From Lachnospiraceae bacterium (GTDB lineage Bacteria > Bacillota > Clostridia > Lachnospirales > Lachnospiraceae): a stretch of 62,352 nt of DNA. The position numbers and the translations under genes are program-made. The notes under the pieces are model-generated. The model saw nothing but the letters and a program-made list of their open reading frames with translations. It did no database searches and had not been told where the DNA came from. The stretch covers positions 1-62,352 of the forward strand of contig JAGACK010000043.1 in assembly GCA_017614155.1 (NCBI GenBank), read 5' to 3'. Shown one piece after another: positions 52,664-60,899 of the stretch. The first letter of the stretch is position 1. Each line of letters opens with the position of its first letter.

Positions 52664-54430
52664 ATGGCAAAAAACACGAAGAAAAAAGGCGTGATCCGCC
52701 GTATAGCATCTGATGTGACAGGACGCGACAGGGCAGTGTTTGCCGGCCTGATAGTGATCATAGGCATCGCAAAGCTGTGTCTGTCCATAGCGCCGCGTCT
52801 TTCCGGACGCATAACCGATGCGCTCGCAGCTTCGGCCGAAACCGGAGATTTCGATACGGGCTACATAGCTTCAAGGTGTGTGCTCCTCGCGTTTTTGTTC
52901 CTGATCGGATACGGTGTGGACGGTGTCGTAAACCGCAGTATGGTCAGGATATCCCAGAAACTTGCAAAGAAACTCAGAAACCGGGCACAGCAGAAGCTGA
53001 ACCATGTTACCATGGGTTTCCTTGACACGCATCCGGTCGGAGATACGCTTTCAAGGGTCACCAACGACATGGTATCCATGTCAAATTCGCTTGAATCCAC
53101 GGCCTCGAACCTGATAGGACAGCTCATACTGGTAGTCGGTCTTATTATAATGATGCTGGTGACCAACTATAAGCTGGCGCTCATCTACCTGATCGTGCTT
53201 CCTCTGGGTTTTTCGCTTACGGCGCTTGTGGTAAAGACTACAAATAAGCTTTTCAGGCAGCAGAATCAGACCATGGGCGACCTGAACGCGCTGGTCAGCG
53301 ATTCCTATTCCAACCATATGCTCATCAAGGCTTACGGGTGTGAGGAGGAAAAGACCGGCGATTTTAAGTCAAAGAACAAACGCTTTTATGATACCTATGT
53401 GAAGAGCCGTTTCCTGTCGGGGTTTGTGATCCCGCTTTCGGTCATGGTCAATAATGTGGCCTATGTGTGCCTGTGCATCATCGGAGGCATCATGCTGCTT
53501 AATAAAAAGCTGACGCTTGGCGAATTCCAGGCCTTCATCTTCTTTGGCAACATGATCGGTTCGCCGCTCTCTTCGCTGTCTTCATCGATGAACAACATAC
53601 AGACAGGGCTTACGGCGGCTGAGAGGGTTTATGAGCTGATTGATGAGGAAGAAGAACCTGCCGAGAACCCTTCGCAGAAGATTGTGCCGGAAAATGTAAA
53701 GGGAGAGGTCACTTTCTCTCATGTGAAATTCGGCTATCTTGCAGACAAGCAGCTCATGAACGATGTTTCCTTTACGGCTTCGCCGGGACAGACAATGGCG
53801 ATCGTAGGCCCGTCGGGCGCCGGAAAGACCACGCTGATAAACCTGCTGATGCGTTTCTATGAGATATGGGACGGAAAGATACTCGTTGACGGCATCCCGG
53901 CCGATGAAGTCCTCAAATCCGAGCTTCGGAGCACCTTCGGCATGGTGCTTCAGGATACCTGGATATTTGACGGGACAGTAGCGGACAATATCGGCTACGG
54001 CAAAAAGGGCGCCACCAGGGAGGAGATAATAAAAGCGGCCAGGATGGTGCAGTGCGATTCTTTCATAGAAAAGCTCCCGGACGGATATGATACCAGGATA
54101 AGTGAAGAAAACTCCGCGCTGTCTGCGGGTGAAAAGCAGCTTATAGCCATAGCAAGGGCAGTGATCTCGGATCCGAAGATACTGATCCTTGATGAAGCTA
54201 CTTCGCAGGTTGATACAAAGACCGAAGCACTGATCACGCAGGCCATGGAAAGGATGATGGAGGGCCGCACGAGCTTTATCATAGCCCACAGGCTCTATAC
54301 CATCAGAAACGCCGACAAGATAATCTTCATGGTGGACGGGGACATAAAGGAAGTCGGAAGCCACGAGGAACTTCTGGCAAAACGCGGCCTCTATGCGGCA
54401 ATGTACAACAGCGGAACATCGATGGGGTGA
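52664..54430 (+). CDS. ABC exporter half, intact catalytic site (heterodimer subunit 2)
   Basis: A 588-residue half-transporter. Six membrane helices are followed by an ATPase with GPSGAGKTT, signature LSAGEKQLIA, Walker B ILILDEATSQVD and switch His in IIAHRLYT. With the preceding gene it makes an asymmetric exporter in which one ATP site is competent. It lacks a C39 domain, so it does not cut leaders. GAGG lies 7-10 bases before ATG 52664. Confidence 0.9.
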   Translation: MAKNTKKKGVIRRIASDVTGRDRAVFAGLIVIIGIAKLCLSIAPRLSGRITDALAASAETGDFDTGYIASRCVLLAFLFLIGYGVDGVVNRSMVRISQKLAKKLRNRAQQKLNHVTMGFLDTHPVGDTLSRVTNDMVSMSNSLESTASNLIGQLILVVGLIIMMLVTNYKLALIYLIVLPLGFSLTALVVKTTNKLFRQQNQTMGDLNALVSDSYSNHMLIKAYGCEEEKTGDFKSKNKRFYDTYVKSRFLSGFVIPLSVMVNNVAYVCLCIIGGIMLLNKKLTLGEFQAFIFFGNMIGSPLSSLSSSMNNIQTGLTAAERVYELIDEEEEPAENPSQKIVPENVKGEVTFSHVKFGYLADKQLMNDVSFTASPGQTMAIVGPSGAGKTTLINLLMRFYEIWDGKILVDGIPADEVLKSELRSTFGMVLQDTWIFDGTVADNIGYGKKGATREEIIKAARMVQCDSFIEKLPDGYDTRISEENSALSAGEKQLIAIARAVISDPKILILDEATSQVDTKTEALITQAMERMMEGRTSFIIAHRLYTIRNADKIIFMVDGDIKEVGSHEELLAKRGLYAAMYNSGTSMG

Positions 54431-54515
54431 TGTTTAGCCCTTTTCCGATTGGCATCGTATAATAAGATATCAGGGTCATGATACTATATCGGGATGAACA
54501 GGAAGGAGAACAGTT

Positions 54516-54683
54516 ATGGATGATACGAAAAAAATGAATGAACCGGAGATTAATGAGGAAAACATGGAGCTTACAGAAGAAAATCTGAATGAGGCTGCCG
54601 GCGGAATTAATAAGAGTTCTTTCTGCCCCAGATGCGAAAGATTGCTTGCTTATTGCACATGTTACCGTTCTCGGCCGCTGTAA
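54516..54683 (+). CDS. Precursor peptide 5, CxxC..CxC core (55 residues)
   Basis: A 55-residue peptide. The leader carries EINEENMELTEENLNEAAGG and ends at residue 30. The core starts INKSSFCPRCERLLAYCTC, giving CxxC, six residues, CxC. AAGGAG (54503-54508) lies 7 bases before ATG 54516. Leader and Cys pattern are shared with the next two genes, confirming that it is real despite its length. Not associated with a lanthionine synthetase, so the cysteines may bind metal or be crosslinked by the radical SAM enzyme. Confidence 0.82.
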   Translation: MDDTKKMNEPEINEENMELTEENLNEAAGGINKSSFCPRCERLLAYCTCYRSRPL

Positions 54684-54715
54684 GACCATAAAGACGATAA
54701 GGAGAAAATACGAAT

Positions 54716-54922
54716 ATGAATGCTGAAAAAAATGTGAATGAACCGGAGATTAATGAGGAAAACATGGAGCTTACAGAAGAAAATCTGAATGAGGCAGCCG
54801 GCGGGTTTAATCCGGATTTTGTTTTTCACGGCAGCTCAGGCTCCGGCCCCAGTGGCAGCTCCACCTGCCCCAAATGCGGGAAAATGTATGCTTTTTGCAA
54901 ATGTCCGAAGCCTTATGCGTAG
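54716..54922 (+). CDS. Precursor peptide 6, CxxC..CxC core
   Basis: A 68-residue peptide. The leader is nearly identical to peptide 5 (about 70 bases of DNA almost unchanged), ending in AAGG. The core has a Ser/Gly-rich stretch and then TCPKCGKMYAFCKCPKPYA. ATAAGGAGAAAA precedes the start. The duplication is recent in the leader but the core has diverged, as seen in peptide families under diversifying use. Confidence 0.82.
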   Translation: MNAEKNVNEPEINEENMELTEENLNEAAGGFNPDFVFHGSSGSGPSGSSTCPKCGKMYAFCKCPKPYA

Positions 54923-54992
54923 GAGCCAGTATTTATCAGCATCAGATTTGCTGAAACATGACATATAAGCACAATAAGGAGAAAACACGTTT

Positions 54993-55196
54993 ATGTATGA
55001 TGAAGAAAAAATGAATGATACCGGGATCGACGAAGAGAACATGGAACTGACCGAGGAAAATCTGGAACTTAACGAAGAAAACCTGCATGAGGCTTCCGGA
55101 GGATTCTCTTCGGGAAGCCCCGTGTACAGGAAATTCTGCCCGCGCTGCGGAAGACTGCTTGCCACATGTACCTGTCCCAGCAGGGATCTGGCATAG
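54993..55196 (+). CDS. Precursor peptide 7, CxxC..CxC core with extended leader
   Basis: A 67-residue peptide. The leader has an internal repeat (ENMELTEENLELNEENL) before HEASGG. The core ends FCPRCGRLLATCTCPSRDLA. The first 12 residues differ from peptides 5 and 6. ATAAGGAGAAAA precedes ATG 54993. It is the last gene of the cluster. The next gene is convergent, 6 bases away, with no terminator between them. Confidence 0.82.
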   Translation: MYDEEKMNDTGIDEENMELTEENLELNEENLHEASGGFSSGSPVYRKFCPRCGRLLATCTCPSRDLA

Positions 55197-55202
55197 GGCC
55201 GG

Positions 55203-55757
55203 TCAGTATCCGATATAATCGCTTATGACTGAAAGAATGCCATCCAGGATCGAAAGATCGGCTGCAAGATCGCCGGTCTCGAGAGAGTGGTTGGCATTTT
55301 CTATTATATGCAGAGGGATGTTCCGTTTGGCGCAGACATCATTCAGGACATTCGTATCCGCCCAGGGGTCGCTCGTTCCGTGGAAGGCAATGCCTGTTCC
55401 GGGCTTTGCAAGTGACAGAGACTTGTCTAAAGGAGTATACCAGATGTGCCGTACGTCTATGTTGTGCTTTGAAGCATAGACTGCGGCTACTGCCGTCCCG
55501 AGGCTTTTTGAGATGAAGATCACATCGGCATATCCGGAGAAGTCGATCTGTGACAGGGCCTGTCCTGCCTGATCCAGGGAAAGCTCAAAGCAGCGCATGA
55601 TCTTTTTTTCGTCGTTGAACACGCCGTCCGGGAGATCCTTAAACTCCAGCTTCTTTACCTCATAGCCCTTGTGGCGTGCAACATAGGCGCTGTAGTACAG
55701 CAGCGGCCTGTCATTCGTATATCCGATCCCGGGAAACAAAACAGCGAGCTTGTCCAA
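55203..55757 (-). CDS. Alpha/beta-hydrolase-like protein
   Basis: A 184-residue protein with a small alpha/beta hydrolase pattern: GIGYTNDRPLLYY at the N-terminus, the nucleophile elbow ISKSLGTAVA with Ser in a G-less SxSxG, FHGTSDPWAD around the acid, and NANHSLE with the probable catalytic His. The start is TTG 55757 after AAGGAGAAGG, an unusual start codon. It is convergent with the last precursor gene. The substrate is unknown. Confidence 0.78.
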   Translation of the reverse strand: MDKLAVLFPGIGYTNDRPLLYYSAYVARHKGYEVKKLEFKDLPDGVFNDEKKIMRCFELSLDQAGQALSQIDFSGYADVIFISKSLGTAVAAVYASKHNIDVRHIWYTPLDKSLSLAKPGTGIAFHGTSDPWADTNVLNDVCAKRNIPLHIIENANHSLETGDLAADLSILDGILSVISDYIGY

Positions 55758-55786
55758 AATCCTTCTCCTTTTATGTGTATTATCAC

Positions 55787-55997
55787 GACTCAGTCAGCTT
55801 TTTGCGACGTTCTTTTTCACGCCGTCCTGATACTTAGAAAGTGCTTAAAAAACAGGGACACGCGTACACGGATGTACGCGTGAGGTCGAGATAAGCACGG
55901 ATGCGATTGGAGACCGGTCCCGTGACTTATCAGTAAATCTGCGCACTTTCTTAGTATCATAGGCGGGAAAAATCAACGAGCAAAAACTGACTGAGTC
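55787..55997. repeat. 211 bp imperfect foldback element
   Basis: GACTCAGTCAG (55787-55797) and CTGACTGAGTC (55987-55997) are exact reverse complements. Pairing continues inward through GATACTTAGAAAGTGC and GCACTTTCTTAGTATC with a few mismatches. A second inner hairpin is CACGCGTAC / GTACGCGTG. It also contains GGAGACCGGTCCC, like the REP-like centre. With its flanks it fills the 417-base gap before minC; no gene is visible there. Confidence 0.75.
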
Positions 55998-56174
55998 TAT
56001 ATAAATCATATATGAAAGTATACAATAATAACAATTGATATGCAATCGAAGTGAGCATACGGATTTATACAATATATTCAAAAGAATAACATCCGTTTCA
56101 CGCTTGACATAACATAGGAAAAAGTGGCATAATTCATAGGTGTTTTTATGTTTGCTTATACAGAGAGGACACAG

Positions 56175-57404
56175 ATGAATCAGGCTGTCAGTTTAAAGGG
56201 AGTCAAATCCGGGATCATCCTCAAGCTTTCCGATGAGGGAGATTTCGAAAAACTCCTGCCGGATATTGAAAAAAAGTTCAAAGAGAGCGCTTCATTTTTC
56301 GGGAACAAGCACATGATCCTTTCCATCGAGGGAAGGGATGTCGACGATTATGAGGCCGGACAGATACTTGAGCTTCTGGTAAATAATACAAGACTCAAGG
56401 TCGATACCATCATGGTCCAGGACAGGGTGCTCGAGGATAAATTCCAGGAAATATTGGGGGATGATCCCAGGCACGAGATAGAGATCGCAAGGCTTCGAAA
56501 GGACAATGCGGTTCTTTTGAAGGCGATAGGCCAGCTCACGGCCGCGCTTGATCCCATGAACATCCAGGTTCACAAAGGGACGCTTAGGGGCGGCAATGAT
56601 ATAGAGGCGCTGGGCAGCGTGATGATCCTTGGTGATGTCAAGCCGGGAGCCACTGTCACTGCAGGCGGATCCATTTTCGTGATGGGATCGCTTCAGGGGA
56701 CTGCGGATGCCGGAGCTTACGGAGATGCGGAGGCTTTTATTATGGCCTTTAACATGGATCCCATGCAGGTCAGGATCAGCGATGCCATCGCAATCTCGCA
56801 GGAAAAGACCGGAAAAAAGCGAAGAGGCTTCATGAGGCCGAAGGATGAGGTGATACCCGAGGTCGCATCCATCGTTGACGGACATATAGTCATACAGGAT
56901 TTTGACAGCACATTCATCAAGGCATCGACATTTTTCAGCAAGGCAAAAAAAGTGACAGGCCCCCTGATGGAAGAGGATACGGCCGGAATACTCGCAGCCA
57001 TGGAACAGAGCGCAGCGATGGATACGATTCTTTCCGATGAGGATCCGGAGCCTGAGATAGATTTCACGGGCCAGGGCGATTACGATACCGAGGATATCCC
57101 GGTACAGGCTGAGGCAGCAGAACAAAAGAGTTCACAGCAGGATGGCGTGCAGCAGGAAGAGGCAGATAAGGCGCCGGCGGAAAAACCCGTAAAAGAGGAA
57201 CCGGCAAAGAAGGCTCCGGAAAAAGAAGTCGCAAAGGAAAAGACGGCAGAGAAAGCAGCAAAGGAGACACCTGCAAAGGAAGCTGAGGGAAAGGTACCGG
57301 CAAAGAAAGCGCCGGTGCAGGAAGAGTCCGAGGCTGAAAGAAAGAAAAGGGTAAAGGCTGAAAAGAAGGCCAGGAGCAGGAAGAAACCCGGACTTACCAG
57401 ATGA
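56175..57404 (+). CDS. minC: Septum-site determining protein MinC with unusual C-terminal tail
   Basis: A 409-residue protein, versus ~220-250 for usual MinC. The N-terminal part (AVSLKGVKSGIILKLSDEGD) is the FtsZ-inhibiting domain, and the beta-helix part (GTLRGGNDIEALGSVMILGD) binds MinD. The last ~120 residues are rich in Glu, Lys, Ala and Pro, with repeats like KAPAEKPVKEEPAKKAPEKE. MinC blocks FtsZ ring assembly away from mid-cell with MinD. ATG 56175 follows GAGAGGA; GTG/ATG starts near 56148 lie before the ribosome site. Operon with minD and minE. Confidence 0.93.
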   Translation: MNQAVSLKGVKSGIILKLSDEGDFEKLLPDIEKKFKESASFFGNKHMILSIEGRDVDDYEAGQILELLVNNTRLKVDTIMVQDRVLEDKFQEILGDDPRHEIEIARLRKDNAVLLKAIGQLTAALDPMNIQVHKGTLRGGNDIEALGSVMILGDVKPGATVTAGGSIFVMGSLQGTADAGAYGDAEAFIMAFNMDPMQVRISDAIAISQEKTGKKRRGFMRPKDEVIPEVASIVDGHIVIQDFDSTFIKASTFFSKAKKVTGPLMEEDTAGILAAMEQSAAMDTILSDEDPEPEIDFTGQGDYDTEDIPVQAEAAEQKSSQQDGVQQEEADKAPAEKPVKEEPAKKAPEKEVAKEKTAEKAAKETPAKEAEGKVPAKKAPVQEESEAERKKRVKAEKKARSRKKPGLTR

Positions 57405-57522
57405 CCGGTATCAGCGTCATAAAGTCATAACGCGTTCAGTCCTGCTTTGGGAAATAATATAGAACGATCATGCGGAACCTAAAAGAGCATACGCCGCATG
57501 ATGTGTAACGGAGGTTAAATTA

Positions 57523-58299
57523 ATGGGAGAAGTAATAGTCATCACATCCGGAAAGGGCGGAGTGGGAAAGACCACGACTACCGCCAATATCGGGACCGGT
57601 CTTGCAAAGCTCGGCAAGAAGGTCGTTTTAGTGGATACGGATATAGGTCTCAGGAATCTGGATGTAGTCCTTGGACTTGAGAACAGGATAGTCTACAACC
57701 TGGTTGATGTTGTAGAGGAAAACTGCAAGCCCAAGCAGGCGCTGATAAAGAGCAAGAAGACAGAGGGACTTTACCTGCTTCCGGCAGCACAGACAAGGGA
57801 CAAGACCAGCGTGACTCCGGATCAGATGAAGGAGCTGGCTAAAGAACTCAAAAAAGATTTTGATTATGTCTTCATGGATTGCCCGGCAGGCATAGAGCAG
57901 GGCTTCAAGAATGCCATAGCAGGCGCCGACAGGGCTCTCATAGTGACAACTCCTGAAGTTTCGGCCGTAAGGGATGCCGACAGGATCATAGGACTGCTTG
58001 AGGCAAACGAGATGTCTGATACGAAGCTCATCGTGAACCGCTTAAGGCAGGATATGGTCAAGCAGGGAAACATGATGTCGGCTGATGATGTAGTCGAGGT
58101 CCTCGAGATCGGACTCATCGGCATAGTTCCCGATGATGAGAACATAGTCATAGCGACCAATAACGGCGAGCCGCTGGCGGGTGATGACTCGCTTGCAGGT
58201 CAGGCTTACATGAACATTTGTCACAGGATAATGGGTGAGGATGTAAGCTTCCTTGATCTCAACAAGAAGGGCTTTTTCGCAAGGCTCTTTGGTAAATAG
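57523..58299 (+). CDS. minD: Septum-site determining ATPase MinD
   Basis: A 258-residue ParA/MinD ATPase. The deviant Walker A GKGGVGKTT with Lys is at residues ~10-18, DTDIGLRNLD and DCPAGIEQGF follow. The C-terminal amphipathic membrane-targeting helix is LNKKGFFARLFGK. It binds the membrane as an ATP dimer and carries MinC. GGAGG precedes the ATG. Confidence 0.98.
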   Translation: MGEVIVITSGKGGVGKTTTTANIGTGLAKLGKKVVLVDTDIGLRNLDVVLGLENRIVYNLVDVVEENCKPKQALIKSKKTEGLYLLPAAQTRDKTSVTPDQMKELAKELKKDFDYVFMDCPAGIEQGFKNAIAGADRALIVTTPEVSAVRDADRIIGLLEANEMSDTKLIVNRLRQDMVKQGNMMSADDVVEVLEIGLIGIVPDDENIVIATNNGEPLAGDDSLAGQAYMNICHRIMGEDVSFLDLNKKGFFARLFGK

Positions 58300-58310
58300 G
58301 AGGTGGGAAG

Positions 58311-58595
58311 ATGAAGTTTTCGGATCTGTTTAAGAAAAAGGGCTCATCGGATGTGGCAAAGGACAGGCTCAAGCTGGTACTTGTATCCGACAGGTCATCA
58401 TGCTCGCCTGAGATCATGGAAAAGATCAAGAATGATATCATAGAGGTCCTCTCAAAGTATGTTGAGATCGACAAGGAAGGCCTGGATATCAGGATCACGC
58501 AGGTGGAAAATGAAGAAGGAGCGGACAAATCCTCGCCTGCGCTGTGCGCGAACATACCCATCAAGAACATGAAGGGACAGAGCAAAGTAAAGTAA
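58311..58595 (+). CDS. minE: Cell division topological specificity factor MinE
   Basis: A 94-residue protein, close to typical MinE length. The N-terminal MinD-stimulating part (SSDVAKDRLKLVLVSDRSSC) and the C-terminal dimerisation domain (LSKYVEIDKEGLDIRITQ) are both present. It drives the Min oscillation by activating MinD ATPase. It follows minD by 11 bases. Presence of MinE rather than DivIVA-only control supports a Clostridial system. Confidence 0.96.
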   Translation: MKFSDLFKKKGSSDVAKDRLKLVLVSDRSSCSPEIMEKIKNDIIEVLSKYVEIDKEGLDIRITQVENEEGADKSSPALCANIPIKNMKGQSKVK

Positions 58596-58610
58596 ATTTA
58601 AATGGAACAG

Positions 58611-58723
58611 GGAGACAGGGGAGACAGGGGGACGGTCCTTTTGTCTCCTTTTTCACTGTTTGATCGGTTATCTGAAACATTTTAAGGAGACAAAAGGACC
58701 GTCCCCCTGTCTCCCTGTCTCCC
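58611..58723. repeat. Pair of REP-like palindromes flanking a 36 bp linker
   Basis: 58611-58648 and 58685-58723 are inverted relative to each other. The linker contains TTTGATCGGTTATCTGAAAC, then ATTTTAAGGAGAC, which also appear beside foldback copy 1 (8583-8597 and about 8785-8800), but the foldback core is absent here. Filled and empty versions of one repeat unit. Confidence 0.8.
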
Positions 58724-58739
58724 ATTTTCTTTTTTTATT

Positions 58740-60068
58740 ATGGATCTTTTTGAATACATGAAGGAAAACAAACTGAAGACGGAGGCTCCGCTGGCCGCAA
58801 GGCTGAGACCCGAGACGCTGGATGAGATCGTGGGGCAGGAGCATATCGTGGGAAAGGACACGCTTTTGTACCGCGCCATCAGGGCGGACAAGCTGTCCTC
58901 GATCATTCTCTACGGCCCGCCCGGTACCGGCAAGACCACTATCGCAAAGGTCATCGCAAAGACCACGAAAGCGGATTTTGTCCAGCTGAACGCCACCATT
59001 GCGGGAAAGAAGGACATGGAGGAGGTGGTAAAGAAGGCCGGAGAAAATCTCGGTATGTATGGGAAAAAGACCATCCTCTTTATCGATGAGATACACCGAT
59101 TCAACAAAGGACAGCAGGATTATCTGCTTCCTTTTGTGGAGGACGGCACGGTGATCCTCATAGGAGCGACTACCGAAAATCCTTATTTTGAGGTGAACGG
59201 GGCTCTGATCTCGAGGTCCCGCATCTTCGAGCTGCGCCCTCTGACACCCGCTGATATCAAGAAGCTCATAATAAGAGCGGTCACCGACAGGGAAAAAGGC
59301 CTGGGCGCCTACGATGCGGTGATAGATGATGAAGCGGCCGATTTCCTTGCCGATATCTGTGACGGCGATGCGAGAGCGGCCCTGAATGCCGTGGAGCTTG
59401 GCGTGATGACGACCGAACGCGGCGAAGACGGAAAGATAAGGATCACGACAGAGGTCGCACAGCAGTGCATTCAGAAAAGAGTCGTAAAATATGACAAAGA
59501 CGGGGATAATCACTACGATACTATCTCCGCTTTTATTAAATCGATGAGAGGCTCGGATCCTGACGCGGCTGTGTTCTATCTTGCGAAGATGCTGAACGCG
59601 GGCGAGGATATCAAGTTCATAGCGCGAAGGATGGTGATCTGCGCATCCGAGGATGTCGGCAATGCCGATCCCCAGGCACTTCAGGTGGCGGTTTCGGCCT
59701 TTCTTGCGGTTGAGCGCATAGGCATGCCCGAGTCCCAGATCATACTGTCACAGGCAGCGGCCTATATAGCTACGGCGCCCAAGAGCAATTCGGCAGTCGA
59801 GGCCATATTTGAGGCGAACCGCGCGGTACAGGAGACGCCGAACATTACCATCCCCACGCATCTTCAGGATGCGCATTACAAAAGCGCGGCAAAGCTCGGC
59901 CACGGAGCCGGCTACAAGTATTCGCACGACTATAAGAATAATTATGTCAACCAACAGTATCTTCCCTATGAGCTTTCGGGAAGGGAGTTTTATCATATCT
60001 CCGACAACGGCTATGAAAAGAAGATAAAGGAACATATGAAGAGGATCAAAGCGGAGGCAGAGGAGTGA
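58740..60068 (+). CDS. rarA: Replication-associated recombination protein RarA (MgsA)
   Basis: A 442-residue AAA+ clamp-loader-like ATPase acting at stalled forks. Motifs: APLAARLRPETLDEIVGQEH, Walker A GPPGTGKTT, Walker B ILFIDEIHRF, sensor VILIGATTENPYFEV. The C-terminal tetramerisation domain ends VNQQYLPYELSGREFYHISD. No ribosome binding site is visible before ATG 58740; the leader is TTTTCTTTTTTTATT, directly after a REP-like palindrome, so translation may be leaderless or weak. Length and motifs are otherwise standard. Confidence 0.95.
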   Translation: MDLFEYMKENKLKTEAPLAARLRPETLDEIVGQEHIVGKDTLLYRAIRADKLSSIILYGPPGTGKTTIAKVIAKTTKADFVQLNATIAGKKDMEEVVKKAGENLGMYGKKTILFIDEIHRFNKGQQDYLLPFVEDGTVILIGATTENPYFEVNGALISRSRIFELRPLTPADIKKLIIRAVTDREKGLGAYDAVIDDEAADFLADICDGDARAALNAVELGVMTTERGEDGKIRITTEVAQQCIQKRVVKYDKDGDNHYDTISAFIKSMRGSDPDAAVFYLAKMLNAGEDIKFIARRMVICASEDVGNADPQALQVAVSAFLAVERIGMPESQIILSQAAAYIATAPKSNSAVEAIFEANRAVQETPNITIPTHLQDAHYKSAAKLGHGAGYKYSHDYKNNYVNQQYLPYELSGREFYHISDNGYEKKIKEHMKRIKAEAEE

Positions 60069-60173
60069 GGAAAGCGCTTCCTTCGGCCTTTCTTGAAAGA
60101 CAGGGCGTTTTGTGTTACTCTTTTCATGGTAGGTTTTTATTTATCTTTGCCGGAACCCGGCAGGTGTGATGAC

Positions 60174-60854
60174 ATGAAGAAGAATCTTTTTCTCAAGAGT
60201 ATATTGTTAGCGGTAGCGGTCTTTGCCGTGGCCGCTGTTTTTATTATACAAAAGAGCGACACTGCTTTTGCGGCGGAAAACACCACGGCCATCAGACCGT
60301 ACACGCCGTATGTGAGTACTTATTCCCATTGGAAATACATAAAAAAACAGGGCGATTCGGCGGTTGAGGCAAGAGACGCGACTACGGGCAAGGCAGGAGT
60401 GCCCTACAGGGTAGGGAAGTTTACAAAGCCGGAGCTCAACACCATGAACGCCCAGTATGTGCTGGAGCTGCTTACGGGTGATTTCGGAGTGTATGACAAC
60501 AGGGGGAATTACCTTGGGACATCAAAGGCGGTCTTCAACGGGGTCTGGGGTGATCTGAATCCCGCAAAGGCGCTGCAGATCGAAGGCGGTGATAACAGCG
60601 GCGGCTACAAAATGGGCACGCCGGATGTCAGTAAATTTGATCCGAATGTCAAAAAGGAGACAACGGAAAAACTCTATATCCCGCCGGAGGCTGTTTATTG
60701 CAGGCTTCAGAATATCAAGACAACAGGAAAGAAATATACGCTGCTGTCAGAACTGACGATCCCGATGTGGAACGAGGTGGCGCAGTATTCGGAGGTTTTT
60801 GACAAGGACTTCAAGCCGGTCAAGTTTACGCGAAAGAACGGAAAGACATATTGA
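60174..60854 (+). CDS. Secreted protein of unknown function
   Basis: A 226-residue protein with a signal peptide MKKNLFLKSILLAVAVFAVA followed by a cut site near FAAEN. The rest is soluble, with few cysteines and no recognised domain; NTTAIRPYTPYVSTYSHW, VPYRVGKFTKPELNTMNAQY and the GVWGDLNPA segment are notable. I chose ATG 60174 because the longer frame upstream puts the signal peptide in the middle. The ribosome site is weak (CAGGTG). It lies between rarA and guaA without clear link. Confidence 0.6.
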   Translation: MKKNLFLKSILLAVAVFAVAAVFIIQKSDTAFAAENTTAIRPYTPYVSTYSHWKYIKKQGDSAVEARDATTGKAGVPYRVGKFTKPELNTMNAQYVLELLTGDFGVYDNRGNYLGTSKAVFNGVWGDLNPAKALQIEGGDNSGGYKMGTPDVSKFDPNVKKETTEKLYIPPEAVYCRLQNIKTTGKKYTLLSELTIPMWNEVAQYSEVFDKDFKPVKFTRKNGKTY

Positions 60855-60899
60855 TCCGGATATGCCGGGTCGGATAATAAAAAAGGAGGATGATTTAAA

